Assembly (NCBI GenBank): GCA_022828595.1
Contig: JAKGHH010000008.1
Location: 20,824,378 to 20,888,377, forward strand
Length of the DNA stretch: 64,000 bases
Direction: 5' to 3'
Origin: Nelumbo lutea
Taxonomy: Eukaryota; Streptophyta; Magnoliopsida; Proteales; Nelumbonaceae
Part shown: piece after piece, positions 44,180 to 56,569 of the stretch
How the letters are laid out: the number at the start of each line of letters is the position of its first letter
Numbering within the stretch: the first letter of the stretch is position 1
Program-made: the position numbers and the translations under genes
The notes under the pieces: model-generated
Told to the model about the DNA's origin: nothing
The model's database searches: none
What the model saw: only the letters and a program-made list of their open reading frames with translations

Positions 44180-47100
44180 AGTCAAAGATTGATGAATTAC
44201 GAAAAAAAGGATTGAATTTCTTCAATCAGGTGACATGGATGAGAATGCCATAGCTGAAGAAAAAGTCCGGAAGAAGAAGGAATTAGAATTGCAGTATGAT
44301 AGAGAGGAAATATATACCGGAAGCAACGCTCCCGGCTTCCGGTGTGATTGGTTGAATCACGGAGACCGCAATACCCATTATTTTCATATCACTGCTTCTA
44401 CAAGGAGGAAAAATAGTATCAACTGGTTAAAGGACAACAGTGACTCTTGGACTTGAGAACCATATAGTACTATACTTCTCCTCCATTCATTGCCATTTTG
44501 CTGATATGGATTCTGCTCTTCTTGAATCTGTGGTTAATACCGCTGAAAATCTGTACTCCATCCCAAACAACATTGCTCCTCTTAAAGCTCTTGGGCCTGA
44601 CGGATTACATGATTTATTATACTAAAACAGCTGGGACATCCTTGGAGAGGATTTTTGTGATTTTATTAGGGGCTTCTTCTCTTATCTCTTCAATTAACGA
44701 TACACTCTTTTGATGCTTATTCCAAAAAAGAAGAGACCAGAGCTCCCCATTGAATTTCGACCTATAGGCTTGGCCGTAAGGCTGCACCTTGGGCCGGGTT
44801 GGCTTGAATTTTGGGTTGGGGTTGGGTCATAGGTTGATGCTTGGGTTAAGGTTAGGTTTGAAATTCATGAACCCGACTTTATTTTCGGGTTGGGTTAGGG
44901 TTTGACCCGTTGGGCAATCCGACCCAAACTCGAACCCAACTATATAGTATATGTTATATATATTATATATCATACATTGATTTGTTTAAATGTACGATAG
45001 TTGTATAGCACTCACTACATACTATAATGTCTTTCTTTTAAGACAATCACTTCACTTAATCCCAAATGAAAAGACTAAAACCTTAATAACATACTTTAGG
45101 TTTTTTGAATATTTTATTCTTCATCTCCTCTCAAATGTTTGCCTCACATAAAAGATATATCATAACTCATAATAAACTATAGTCATTTCAAACACTATTC
45201 TTTTTTAATTTTGTACTAAAAGAACCGATAAAAACATCAACAAACAAATACTAATAAAACATAGGAATAATATATATATATATATAGTGAAAATTGAGTT
45301 AATATTTGAGATTAAATAGTTTTATGAGATTTTTAGGGATGGGAACAAGGTTAGGTTGGGCCTAGCCTGAAGTCAACATCGGGTTGAGTTGGGGTGGGTT
45401 AGGGTTGAAGGAATTTAGTTAGGGTTAGGGTTGGGTAGATCCGGTTGAAGGTTGAGTTGGGGGTTTAAAACAGAGGGTTGGGCTAGGTTTGGCCTTAACC
45501 TGACCTAACCCAGCCCAACTTGCAGGACTACATGGCCAACATTACATACAAAGTGGTAGCAAAGCTCCTTGCTGGGAGGTTTTGTAAAAAATTATATCCC
45601 TATATCATAATCCTTTTATGTCTAGAAGACAAATCTTGGATGACATTGTCATTGCCAGAGAAATCCTCCACTCTATGCATAAAAACAAATCTGGCAAAGG
45701 TTATTTCTTATTAAAAATTGATCTTTCAAAGGCATACGATCATGTTGAATGGCCTTTTCTTACCAGGTGTATGCAGCTGCTCGGCTTTTCTGAAACTTTT
45801 TGTTCCCTTATTCAATTTTGCATTGCTTCGAAGTCCATGAAAGTCATTATCAATGGTAAATCAATCCAGCCGTAAAGAGGGTTGAGACAACGATGCCCTC
45901 TGTCACCCTACCTTTTTATCATCTATCTTGAAATCCTCTCTACAATGTTGACTAATGCACTCCGGACTGGGGAATTTAAAGGTTTCAGAATATGCAATTC
46001 TCATGACAAGTTAAATTACCTTCTTTTTGCAGATGATATTCTTATCTTTGGGGAAATAGATATTGGGGAAGCCAGAGAGATTAAAGAGATTTTGTCTACC
46101 TTTTGTCAAGCCAACAAATCAACTTTGCAAAGTCATCAATTCACATTAGTAAGAATGTGGTTGAATTGGTAAAGACAAGCATCATAAATGATCTCGGAGT
46201 TGCAGAAATTAATAAAGATGATACTTATTTGGGCAGTCCTCTATTCAACACATCTAGAAGGGTATCCTCTTGGAATCTCATTATTGATAAATTGAGATCA
46301 AAGTTAAAAGGCTAGAAGGCAGATGTGTTATCCCATGCATGTAAGATCACTCTTATTAGGTCAACCTTACATGCTCTTCTATGTACCATGTGGCAGCAAG
46401 CTTAATTCTGAAAGGTGTGTGCAAGGAAATAGAAGCTATTTGTAGAGATCTTTGGTGGGGTAAACCTAGTAACAAGACGATTGTTTATCTGAAGGCTTGG
46501 CATTCTTTCCTTCATCCTTTAGATAAAGGTGGTATTGGTCTAAGAAGAATTGAATTAATGAACAAGGCACTTCTCTTTAAATTAGTATGGAGATTTATAA
46601 AATAATAAAATTCCTTGTGGGCCTTCACTCTCAAAAATAAATATTTGAAAGGGGAACCTTTCATGGAAAAGCTTCTCCATTAGGGTTTCCCTTCTTTGGG
46701 TTAGTGACTTAGTATTAAGACCTGTAGAGAGGACTTTATTAAGGGTTGTAAATAGATTATTTCCATTAGGGGTTCCCATCTTTGACTTATTTGTTGATCC
46801 ATGGGTTGATGATTTTTCATTGGAAAAACCAAAAAACTGGAACAATACTTGTTCTAAGGTTGCCATGTTAATTGATCCATCCACTAGATCTTGGAAAACA
46901 GATTTTATTCATCAATTCTTTGATGATGATTCAGCCAGCCAGATGAAGAACATTTGTCTTCCTACTTTTGGAAATGTAAATGAAGACAGGCTGATATGGA
47001 GATTTACCCCTCAAGGAAATTACACCTATAACTCAAGAAACAAGTTATTAGCACAAGAGTGTGAAGCTCCGAATGCTCATTTACTTTGTAATGGGCTTAG

Positions 47101-47760
47101 TCGGAAGAGATTTTGGAGTGTTGTGAATGCAATTTGGTTAGCCATATTATTAAAGTGTTTCTTTGGAGGTGTGTTGTGAATGCAATTCCAACTGTTATGC
47201 AAAGAAAGTGGTGAAACTTTAACACTCCTGTTTTTTTCTTGTCCAGCTTCTGTAACAGTTTGGTTAGCCATCTCTATAGGCTTTAAACCAAATTCTAACC
47301 GAGGATATTATCTTATTCACTGTTTGGAAGAGTGGGTTACTATTCATGGTGCTTGGACCCTTAATAGAGTTGTGGTGGTGATTGTTTTGAGAGATCACGG
47401 GAGCCAATTCATTGTGGGAAGAACGCCCGCTACATCTTGTAATTCTACTACAGAAGCTGAAGCTATTGGAATTCTGGATGGCCTGAAGTTAGCCCAGCTC
47501 TAGTCGATTTCTTCAATTATTATTGAAAGTGACAAGTCGATCATTGATCTCATTGAGTTTGATCGGGACCCTCCTTGGCGCCTTGACACTGTTATCATTG
47601 ATTGTCATCGCCTTATTTCCATGTTTCAAGCTTGCTCTCTTTATTACACATCTCGTATTTGTAATAGAGTAGCCCATAGGCTATCTCAATATGCTACTAA
47701 GCATAACCGTTCCATGCTCCTAAGGTCATTGATCTCAAACGAGATGTAGCTTTTTTTTTG
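44180..47760 (+). mobile_element. LINE-J, degenerate, split by a hAT element
   Basis: Plus strand: endonuclease-RT linker (44235-44456: CDWLNHGDRNTHYFHITAST), then RT blocks FRPIGLA (ending 44775) and NITYKVVAKLL after the insertion (45538). Next come KIDLSKAYDHVEW (45720), GLRQRCPLSPYLF (45880) and LLFADDILIF (46020). The thumb and zinc-binding regions follow (46381-47300), then RNase H (47380-47740: SNSTTEAEAIGILDGLKLAQ-like, RVAHRLSQYATK). There are multiple stops. From 45579 on it is duplicated at 51213. Confidence 0.85.
44776..45529. mobile_element. hAT-type element (754 bp) in LINE-J RT
   Basis: AAGGCTGCACCTTGGGC at the left and, inverted from the right, AGTCCTGCAAGTTGGGC are TIRs. Flanks GCTTGGCC and ACATGGCC agree at 6 of 8 bp. 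It splits the RT between FRPIGLA and NITYKVV. The interior is full of GGGTTGGGTTAGGG text at both ends, which is subterminal repeat and not telomere. No transposase. Confidence 0.65.
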
Positions 47761-47867
47761 GGTTTTAATGAATTTTTCCGTTTGGGTTTTGGCTTTAAAA
47801 AAAACCATTTTTCACTAATTAGTTTTTCAATATTAATGGAACCCTATTGAGGCATTAGTGTGGTCTA

Positions 47868-49836
47868 AGCTCCTGTTTGAGAACACTTATAAAAAGTACT
47901 TCTTTTAAGAGGTAGGACCACACATTAAGTGGTTTTGTGAGTTTGGTAAAAAAAGTGGGGAAAAGTACTTTTTTTAAAGAAGTACTTCTTTAAAAAAGTG
48001 ACTTCAAGTTGATTTTTTTTCAACACTTCTTGAATAAGTACTTCTCCAAAAAAATGGGACGAACCGGCCCCTAATATTTTTTGTAATACCTAAAATACCC
48101 CAACACGAGGGTTATACCTCATTCTCCTTTCATTCGAACATCTCTACCAAGTGGTGGCACACCCAATTACATGTTCACCGGCGATGATCGCAGTGAGGAA
48201 AAGTGGCTGGCGTACCTGTAGTTTGGCCACTTTCTTCTATTTTCTGAAGTTACTTTTCTCATTTAATCATTTTTTGTTTTATTTTTCTAACTTGAACTCC
48301 CCTGTTCTAACGGCGACAGTCTCACCGTCCAGCCACCAGTGACAAGAGGTTAGTTCACAAATCTACACATGACTATTTGTTTTTCTTCCTAGTTTTTTTT
48401 TTTTTAACTTTAAACTCCACAAAGATCAAACTCTGTTTTTTCTTCCTGGGTTAGTTTGCAAATCTGGGATCAAACTCTATTTTTTTTAACACAGTTTCAG
48501 CCGAAACATTCTATATCAGGTGGAAGGAAGAAAAGGAAGATACAACTAAGTTTCCTTTCTAACTCTGATTATTATATCCATCCCATTGACCCCGAGACGT
48601 TGCTGTGGCCACTTTGTCAAGTGAACACTGTAGCAACATTTTGGGTCAACAAGATGACATAATCTGGGTTAGTAGGTAGGGTCTGGGTCTGGGTCTAAAT
48701 TAACAATTAACCAGATTTTTTTTCTAATTTATGAGTGAATAATTTTGGGATATTATTAAATTATTAATTTTGGTAACTTTTTATTTTGTAAATTATTAAT
48801 TTATGAAAGTGAAGTAATTATAGCCATCCACTCCAGGTCAGTCGATGGTTTCAAATTTCTGAAGATAAGTCTAGATGACAAATAAAACACCATTATTATT
48901 ATTATTAATTAGGTCCACATGGTGATTCACGTGTGGGTTCATGTGGTCTCTTAGTTAGGGGTGTCCAAGGTTTAGTTAACTGAACCATGGCACTTTTTTG
49001 TAAACTGAACCGGTGGTACCGGTTTTTCCAATTATCCAAACCAAAACTGAACCGGTACCACCGGTTAACCGACCCGTCGGTTTTGGTTTTTTGATCGATT
49101 CGGTTCTTCAAATTTTGGTTTTTTATATTTATAATAATATTATACAAATATATGTATAATATTATATTATAAATAATAAATGATATATAATATATTATAA
49201 ATATTTGAAAAATATATAATATATATAATATATTTATAAATAGATCATTATAAATATAATATAAGTATATATTTTTATATATAATGAATATATATTTATA
49301 TGTAATACATAGAAAATATGTGACATATATTAAAAATATATATAAAATATACATAAAAATACACATAAAAATATATATACTAGTCAGTTTAGTTAACTGT
49401 CGTTTTGTTTGTAGGTTAACCGAAAATTGAACTAGTCCTTTGGTTTTTCAAAAATACCAAACCAATCGATTCGGTTAACCGCATTTTGCGGTTTGGTTTT
49501 CTTAGTTCGGTTTGGTTCAGTTTTTCAGTTTTTCATGGACACCCTTACTCTCAGTTGTCATGAAATGGGGTCCACATGGACTCTCAGTTGAAATGTATAG
49601 TATAACATGTGAAAAGCATTGTATATATGTTTGAGTGAAATGTGGGCTAAAATTGTCATTTGTGTCAATATAAACACTTACGGGAAAAATAGCTTACTAA
49701 ACATCCCCACCCCAATAAGTGCTTAAAAACATAATAAGTGATTTGGAAAGTGGGTTACCAAACAGCCTTAAGTGGTTGTAAAAATAAGTGCTTCTAAGAA
49801 ATACTTCTTTTAATAAGTACAATCATCAAACATGGC
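47868..49836. mobile_element. Harbinger-like element with 3-bp TSD (1969 bp)
   Basis: CTA flanks both ends (47865-47867 and 49837-49839). The paralogous copy B has the uninterrupted site GTGGTCTACATC (53524-53535), proving the boundaries. The ends AGCTCCTGTTTGAG and, inverted, GCCATGTTTGATG, each followed by ACTTAT...AAGTAcTTCTT-type text, form imperfect TIRs. No transposase frame. A hAT element is nested inside. 48090-48700 holds ordinary non-repetitive DNA. Confidence 0.8.
48956..49547. mobile_element. hAT-type MITE with 8-bp TSD (592 bp)
   Basis: The termini are TAGGGGTGTCCA and TGGACACCCTTA. The flanks CTCTTAGT (48948-48955) and CTCTCAGT (49548-49555) match at 7 of 8. The interior has GTTAACTGAACC and CGGTTTTTCCAA inverted text and an AT-only centre. 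It is nested in the 1969-bp Harbinger-like element. The long open frame on its minus strand is AT low complexity. Confidence 0.8.
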
Positions 49837-50237
49837 CTAAATCTTTAGCTAGATGATGATTTCATTTTGTCATTTTTAATGTCGGATCTCTAGTTTGATT
49901 TAATGTCATTTGCTTTCATTGCCCTTTACAAGCATACTAAAGTGTACAAACTTTATTATCTCTGGGGAGACCATTTCTAGATCTCCAAGTTAGTGTAATT
50001 TTTGTTTGAATTTTTTATTATCATTTGTTTCCCTTTTATTTTTGTTTTTGAATTTTCTGTGCATTTAGATATTTAGAACTTTTTTTGGTATATATATATA
50101 TGAACTAACATTTCAAAAAGGGGCATAGGGTGTATTAACAAAACCCTACGTATTCAACAAAATTCCCAAACAGGGCTGGGCACGCTGGGTGAGTAGGGCA
50201 ATGATGTGCATCTGGGTTCTCCATAACACCCCTCTTC

Positions 50238-50367
50238 CTTAACATGAGACTGGATCTTCTCCTCACACATACATCCTACCATGCATCGGGAACATCTCTC
50301 GTATTTATAAGTTAGATGTGCCTATAAGGCGCCCATTTGTGAGGAGCAGATTTGGTCCCCTTAACAT
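50238..50367. repeat. Foldback hairpin element, copy A
   Basis: The left arm TTAACATGAGACTGGATCTT, then CTCCTCAC, pairs with GTGAGGAGCAGATTTGGTCC and CCTTAA at the right. The interior contains GCATCGGGAACATCTC. This is the paralogue of 54139-54313. Confidence 0.6.
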
Positions 50368-51212
50368 CTGGCCTTTAAAAGTATAGAGGTGAAAGTAATA
50401 GATGATAAACATTATAGAGGGAGGTGAAGGCTATGTGCACTTGGCTAGGTCAAAGGTAGGCATGCTAGGTGGGGTGGTAGGTAAGGCATGCTAGGCATGT
50501 TGCATAAGTGGGGCAGGGCGAGGGAGAGATTAGATCTACTCCTCATAGAACGCGCCTCACACCGAGACTTCACCGCATGTTTCAGCTGTGCATCTGAAAC
50601 ATCTTCCCTTGAATTGAAAATTTACAAGTATGAGATATTTCAGGTGCACAATTGATACATGATGTGAGGTCGGTGAAATGGGTAGAGTAGGCAGGGCGAG
50701 GGGAGGTTAGGGCAAGGTGTGTTGTGCTGTGTGGGTGGGTGGGCGAGTTGACTAGGTAGGACATGGGGGTTTGTGCATGCCCACAAGGACCTTTTGTCGA
50801 GCACATGGGAAAGTGGTAAGGAGAAAACTAAAAAAAAATTAATACATCCAAAAAACACATAAAAAGTGGTGAGGAGAAAACACATTAAATAGTTCATTCA
50901 AATAAGAATTGATAATGTTTGAACATTGATTCAATTAGGGCTTGAAAACATTCACCCATATACACTACAAACAGTTTAGGGTTGGAAAATATGCACCGTG
51001 CAAATGTAAATCTTATGATTTTGATTGGAAATTTTGAAGAAAATAAAACTTATTCAGTTGGTATGTTTCAACGTAGGAAGATCTCATGGTTTCAAGTAAA
51101 GAAGACGATCCCAATATTTTGAATATTGAGGCACAAAATTAGTATCATGAAAACATATGGCTTATTGAAAGTGCAAAACCTTACATTTTTTTATTATTTT
51201 GTACAAAATTAC

Positions 51213-53440
51213 ATCCCAATATTGTAATGCTTTTATGCCTCGAAGATAAATCTTGGATGACATTGTCATTGCTAGAGAAATCACCCACTCTATGCATAAA
51301 AGCAAATCTGATCTTTCAAAGGCCTATGATCATGTTAAATGGCCTTTTTCTTATCAAGTGTATGCAGCTGCTCGGCTTTTCTGAAACTTTTTGTTCCCTT
51401 ATTTAATGTTGCATTGCTTCGAAGTCCATGAAAGTCATTATCAATGGTAGTTGTAGCAAATCATTCCAGCCGCAGAGAGGATTGAGACAAGGATGCCTTC
51501 TGCCACCCTACCTTTTTATCATCTATCTTGAAATCCTTTCTAGAATGTTGACTAATGCACTCCGGACCTTCTTTTTGCAGATGATAGGGAAGTAGAAATT
51601 GGGGAAGCCAGAAAGATTAAAGAGATTTTGTTTACCTTTTGCACATAGTCAGGCCAACAAATTTAACTTTGCAAAGTCGTCAATTCGCATTAGTAAGAAT
51701 GTGGTTGAATCGGTAAGGAAAAGCATCATAAATGTTCTAGGAGTTGCAGAAATGAATAAAGATTATACTTATTTGGGAAGTCCTCTATTCAACACATCTA
51801 GAAGGGTATCCTCTTGGAATTTCATTATTGATAAATTGAGATCATAGTTAAAAGGCAGGAAGGACAAGGTTATCTGAAGGCTTGGCATTCTTTCCTTCAT
51901 CCTCTAGATAAAAGTGGTATTGGTCTAAAAGAAGAAAATTCCTTGTGGGCCTTCACTCTCAAAAAAAAATATATGAAAGGGGAACCTTTTTCTGGAAAAG
52001 CTTCTTCATTAGGGGTTCCCCTCTTTGGATTAGTAACTTAGCCTTAAGACCTACAGAGAGGACTTTATTAAGGGTTGGAAATGGATTATTTCCAATGGCT
52101 GGAAAAATGGCTTATTTGCTGATACATGGGTTGGTGATTTTTCATTGGAAAAACCAAGAAAACTGGAACAATACCTGTTATAAGGTTGCCATGTTAATCG
52201 ACTCATCCAATGGATTATTTCCTACTTTTGGAAATGTAAATGAAGACAAGCTGATATGGAGATTTACCCCTCAAGGAAATTACACTTGTAACTCAGGATA
52301 TAATTTATTAGCACAAAAGTGTGAAGCTTCGTCGGAAGAGATTCTGGAGTTCTAAGATGCCCATCCCTCATATTTTAAAGTGTTTATTTGGAGGTGTGTT
52401 AATGAATGCAATTCCAACTAGTGCTGAAATGGCAACAAGGTGCCATGGTGTTGACCCACCTTGCAGGTTATGCAAAGAAAGTGATGAAACTTTAACACAC
52501 CTGTTTTTCTCTTGTGCAGCTTCTATAACAGTTTGGTTAACCACCTCTATAGGCTTTAAACCAAATTCTGACCAAGGATATTATCTTATTCACTAGCTGG
52601 AAGAGTGGGTTACTATTGATAAATAGGTTGGTTCAACACTCTCAATTTCTATTTTTGAACTGGGTGCAATTTCAATGTGGTACATTTGGAAGATGCAACA
52701 AGGTTATCTTCGAGAATGCCAAGTTTTGTCTAGCCTATGTTGTTAACTCGATCCAAGCACATGTCAGTGATATTCTTAAATACAATAATGCTCCAACTCA
52801 ATAATTAAGGTCTTCTACCAATCCTTCTACTAGTAATATCCCATATTGGTGTAAATGTGATCAAAATAAATATTGATGGTTCATGGACCCTTAATAAAGC
52901 TGTGGTCTTTTGGCTGTTTACAAGTCGAGCATAACGATTTTTAGTCTATTTCTATTTGGCATGTGGAATATCTAGCTGTTAAAAGACAGATCACAAAAAA
53001 GTCGTGAAAAGCCCATTTTAGGTTGATTTCGTGAAGCTCCAAATGAAGCTTTTCGTGTCTTTTGCGTTTTATTCTCATGCAGAAAAACACAAAAATACAC
53101 ATGAAAAGACATGCGTCTGCCAAATGTGCTCCAGGCTGCTCAGATCTTCATGCAAAAGCTTAATGCGTCTTTTAACTATTCAAGCTACTAGAAGATCTTC
53201 CCAAAAAGATGCGTCAAACGGGCCCAAAGTCATTGATCCCAAAAAGATGCCGAGATCTTCAAGTCTGATCGGGATCCTCCTTGGCACCTTCACACTGTTA
53301 TCATTGATTGTCATCCCCTTATTTCCATGTTTCAAGTTTGCTCTCTTTATTACACATCTCGTATTTATAATAAAGTAGCCCATAGGCTATCTCAATATGT
53401 TGCTAAGCATAACCGTTCCATGACCTGGTACGAGATGTAG
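51213..53440 (+). pseudogene. LINE-J paralogue, degenerate ORF2
   Basis: Plus-strand frames include RT remnants (near 51320 and 51480: GLRQGCLLPPYLF) and a thumb piece (51599-51847: RISKNVVESVRKSIINVLGV). The zinc-binding module (52321-52596: CRLCKESDETLTHLFFSC) is more complete than in copy A. The RNase H end is at 53330-53430. 52905-53225 is an insertion or replacement ending GATGCGTCAAACGGGCCC, which resembles the terminus of a hAT-type MITE. Confidence 0.75.
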
Positions 53441-54138
53441 CTTTTTTTTTTCCTTTTGGCTTAAAAAAACCATTTTCACTAATTAGTTTTTCAATATTAA
53501 TGGAACCATATTGAGGCATTAGTGTGGTCTACATCTTTAGCTAGATGATGGTTTCAAATATACCACTCACTTATTCAATTGATTGAGAAAACATTGACAT
53601 GGTAAGCTATTGTTCATCGTCTTCTTCACCATGAATCAAACCTTAATGTACTACTCTTCAACTCCAATGATAACAATGAAATCTGTATTTTTCAGTCCTT
53701 GTAGATTTGAAAATGACGATTCCCCTTAATAGCAAGTCATTTTTTAATGGGAATTCAGACCTCTAAGCTAATTTTGTTTGGTCTTTTTTAATGTCGGATT
53801 AATGTCATTTGCATTCACTGCCTTTAACAAGCATACCAAAGAGTACAAACTTTATTATCTCTAGGGAGACCATTTCAAGACCTCCAAGTTAGTATCATTT
53901 TTATTTGAATTTTTTATTATCCTTTGTTTGCCCTTTATTGTTGTTTTTTGAATTTCCTATTCATTTAGATATTTAGACCTTTTTTGGTATATATATGAAC
54001 TAATATTTTAAAAGGGGCATAGGGTGCATTGACAAAATCCTATGTATTCAACAAAATTCCCAAACAAGGCTAGGCATACTAGGTGGGTGGATATGTAGGA
54101 CAATGATGTGCATTTGGATTCTCCATAACACCCCTCTT

Positions 54139-54313
54139 CCTTAACATGAGACCAGATCTACTCCTCACACCGACCTCACATGCACATCCTACCATGCATT
54201 GGGAACATCTCCCGTGCTTATAAGTTATTATTCATGGGAGGTGTTCGTAATGCACGGTAGATGTCCCTGTGAGGTGCCCATTTGTGAGGAGTAGATCTCG
54301 TTCCCCTTAACAT
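54139..54313. repeat. Foldback hairpin element, copy B
   Basis: The outer arms share a perfect AGATCTACTCCTCAC (54154-54168) against its inverse (54284-54298). Inner arms GCATTGGGAACATCTCCCGT (from 54196) and CATGGGAGGTGTTCGTAATG (from 54233) pair around a 16-nt loop. It is a double-arm foldback unit without coding capacity. Partial copies are at 54500-54560 and 50545-50610. Confidence 0.65.
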
Positions 54314-54580
54314 ATGGTCTTTAAAAATATAGAGGTGAAGGTAATAGAAGATAAACATTATGGAGGGAGGTAGAGGCTATGCGCGCTTGGCTAGGTCAAA
54401 AGTAGGTGATCTAGGCGGGATGGTAGGCAGGGCATGATAAGCATGTTACGTAAGTGGGGTTGGCCGAGGGAGAGATTGAATCTGCTCCTCATAGAGCACG
54501 CCTCACACCGACCTCATAGCATGTTTCAGATGTGCATCTAGAACATCTCCCCTTGAATTAAAAGTTTACAAGTACGAGAT

Positions 54581-54836
54581 TGTTGAGAAAATTTGATTTT
54601 ATTTTATTAGGGTCTGTTTGGATGATTAAGGCATTTTTTTTTATTTTTTATTATTGTACTTAACTTATAGTAGGGGTACAAGGGTCGTTTCCTTTCATAT
54701 ATTTTTTGCCCTATAATATTATAATGAAGCTGGAGCCACCAGCACTGTTCCATTGCCTCTAATTCTTCTTTCTCCTCTTCTCTTTTCTTCTCTTCTCCTC
54801 TTCTTCTTCTTTAATCTCCCACTGGATTTACTATCA
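54581..54836 (+). repeat. Copia 5' LTR
   Basis: 256 bp, beginning TGTTGAGAAA and ending GGATTTACTATCA, with a CT-rich 3' half. The 3' LTR is the same apart from scattered substitutions and small indels. Confidence 0.92.
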
Positions 54837-54839
54837 AGA

Positions 54840-54851
54840 TGGTATCAGAGC
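54840..54851 (+). promoter_or_regulatory. Copia primer-binding site
   Basis: TGGTATCAGAGC, complementary to the 3' part of initiator tRNA-Met, three bases after the 5' LTR. Confidence 0.9.
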
Positions 54852-55480
54852 ATGGCCATTGAATCTGGGTGAACAAGTGTCTTTTCCATATTGTTGAATC
54901 TGGGCGGAACAAAGGAGTAAATCTGGGTTAACTGAATCAGATCAAGTGTCTTCTCCAAGCTATTGAATCTGGGCAGAACAGAGGAGTAAATCTAGGTTGA
55001 TCGAATCAGATCTGCAACTGGTACAACCCTATTATTTTTCTTTTCTTTTTCTTCCCTTGGTCATGTGCCAAGAGGAAAGCGAATGGTTCTAAACCACTGA
55101 ATGTCAGTAGACCCTTGTGAGGTTTATACCTCTGTTTGTTTTGGATTATGTGATCCTGTACATGTGAAAGGTGGTTGTAGGTCACGTATGACCTGTTTTC
55201 TCTATTTGTTACCTTGATATCATGTGTGTAAGGATCCCTCTTAGTGATTAATGCTTGTAGAACCTCTGGAAAACTAGTTAGCTAGGATTGTTATTCCGTA
55301 TAGGTCTGAAAATTAGATTTATCATATTGTTTTTTCCTAGAAATTGGTGCATGTGCATAGATTAAGTACAAAACTGAAGTGTGTGTGTGGACTAATCACT
55401 TGTTGTGTGTGGAGCTCTTTGTTCTGATATAAGGAGGGATCCTAAATTGAGGTTTTAGATCAAAAAATTTTGTGTTGACC

Positions 55481-56130
55481 ATGTTGTCTGAGAATTCTGC
55501 TACTTCAGGGATTTCTGGAAGTCAAAATTGAGTAAATGGGGGAATGGATATGAGTTTCCCCATGGTTGTTATTCCCTTTGATGGTCTGAATTTCCTTGAA
55601 TGGTCTAGGGGAATAAAACTCTACATCACTGCTAGAGGAAAAATATGATACATCAATGGGAAAGTGAATGAACTGAAGAGTGAAAGTGTTGAATATGATA
55701 GATGGAACCAAGAAAATAGTATGGTGATGTCATGGCTCTTGGTTTCCATGCTGCCACAGGTGAGAAAAACATTTATGTGGGCCAAAATTTCTTGTGAAAT
55801 ATGGGAACAAGCAAAGTCCACCTATTCAGAGCAGAGACACTATGCCAAGATATACCAACTGCAAACTGAATTGTCACTATCAAAATGTAAATTGGAAGTG
55901 TAATGAAGATGCAAAGGCATACAAATCACTTGTATCTCAGCAATGGGTATTTGTCTTCCTCTTGAGGCTGAATCCTTCATATGAGTCCATCATGTGCAGA
56001 TCTTGGGAAGCAAATACTTGCCATTAGTTTATGATGTTTATGCCTTAGTTCAGTCAAAAGATAATAGAAGAAATGTGATGAATTGTACAGAGAGGGAGCT
56101 AGTCACCCTAGCTGTTCGAAGAAGTTCAGA
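55481..56130 (+). pseudogene. Copia gag region
   Basis: From ATG at 55481 (MLSENSATSG) a nucleocapsid-type reading with early stops (about 55528 and 55648) continues as VEYDRWNQENSMVMSWLLVS and IWEQAKSTYSEQRHYAKIYQ, the copia gag pattern. Frameshifts follow near 55900 and 56030. It would form the virus-like particle; here it is not translatable as one protein. Confidence 0.8.
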
Positions 56131-56569
56131 TACCAATGTCGGAAGTGTGTTTTAAAAATGGTAACTCTCAAAAGAGAACAGATGATAAGAGTAACTTTGG
56201 TGCACTCACTGCCAGAAGACAAGACACACCAGAGATACATGTTGGAATCTCCATGGAAAACCTAAATGGGCACAGGATTTGGGTAAGACATCAACAATTG
56301 ATCAAGGCAAGAAACCAAGTCAACATAATAAAAAAAAATATAACTCAGCTAATATGGCATCTCAAGAGACTAGTTCCATGATAACTCATGAAAGGCATCC
56401 CAATTCTGACCCTAAGGAAGAGATCATCAACTCCTTCCATGACCATTTAGAGTTATATGATAGGATTTTTCGCTAGATGGATTATGGTCCTACTCCTTAT
56501 ACCTCTTTCGCATCTACATCAAGTAACACTCCCACTGTCTTTCATGTGTCATTTCATACCTCTGATTCC

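Larger units (their letters stand above)
45579..50680. repeat. Segmental duplication, copy A
   Basis: LINE-J RT to RNase H, its 3' flank (GGCATTAGTGTGGTCTA) and the following hairpin-repeat region recur in the same order at 51213-60030. Copy A carries the Harbinger-like insertion (47868-49836) and lacks the copia element. It also lacks about 260 bp of LINE present in copy B at 52620-52880. Confidence 0.85.

Noticed and set aside
45340..45470. TTAGGGTTAGGG-like text, possible interstitial telomere
   Set aside because: It is subterminal repeat text of the hAT-type element, irregular, and not the plant telomere unit TTTAGGG.
48905..49366. 153-codon frame on the minus strand rich in I, Y and N
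   Set aside because: It is the translation of the AT-only centre of a hAT MITE.
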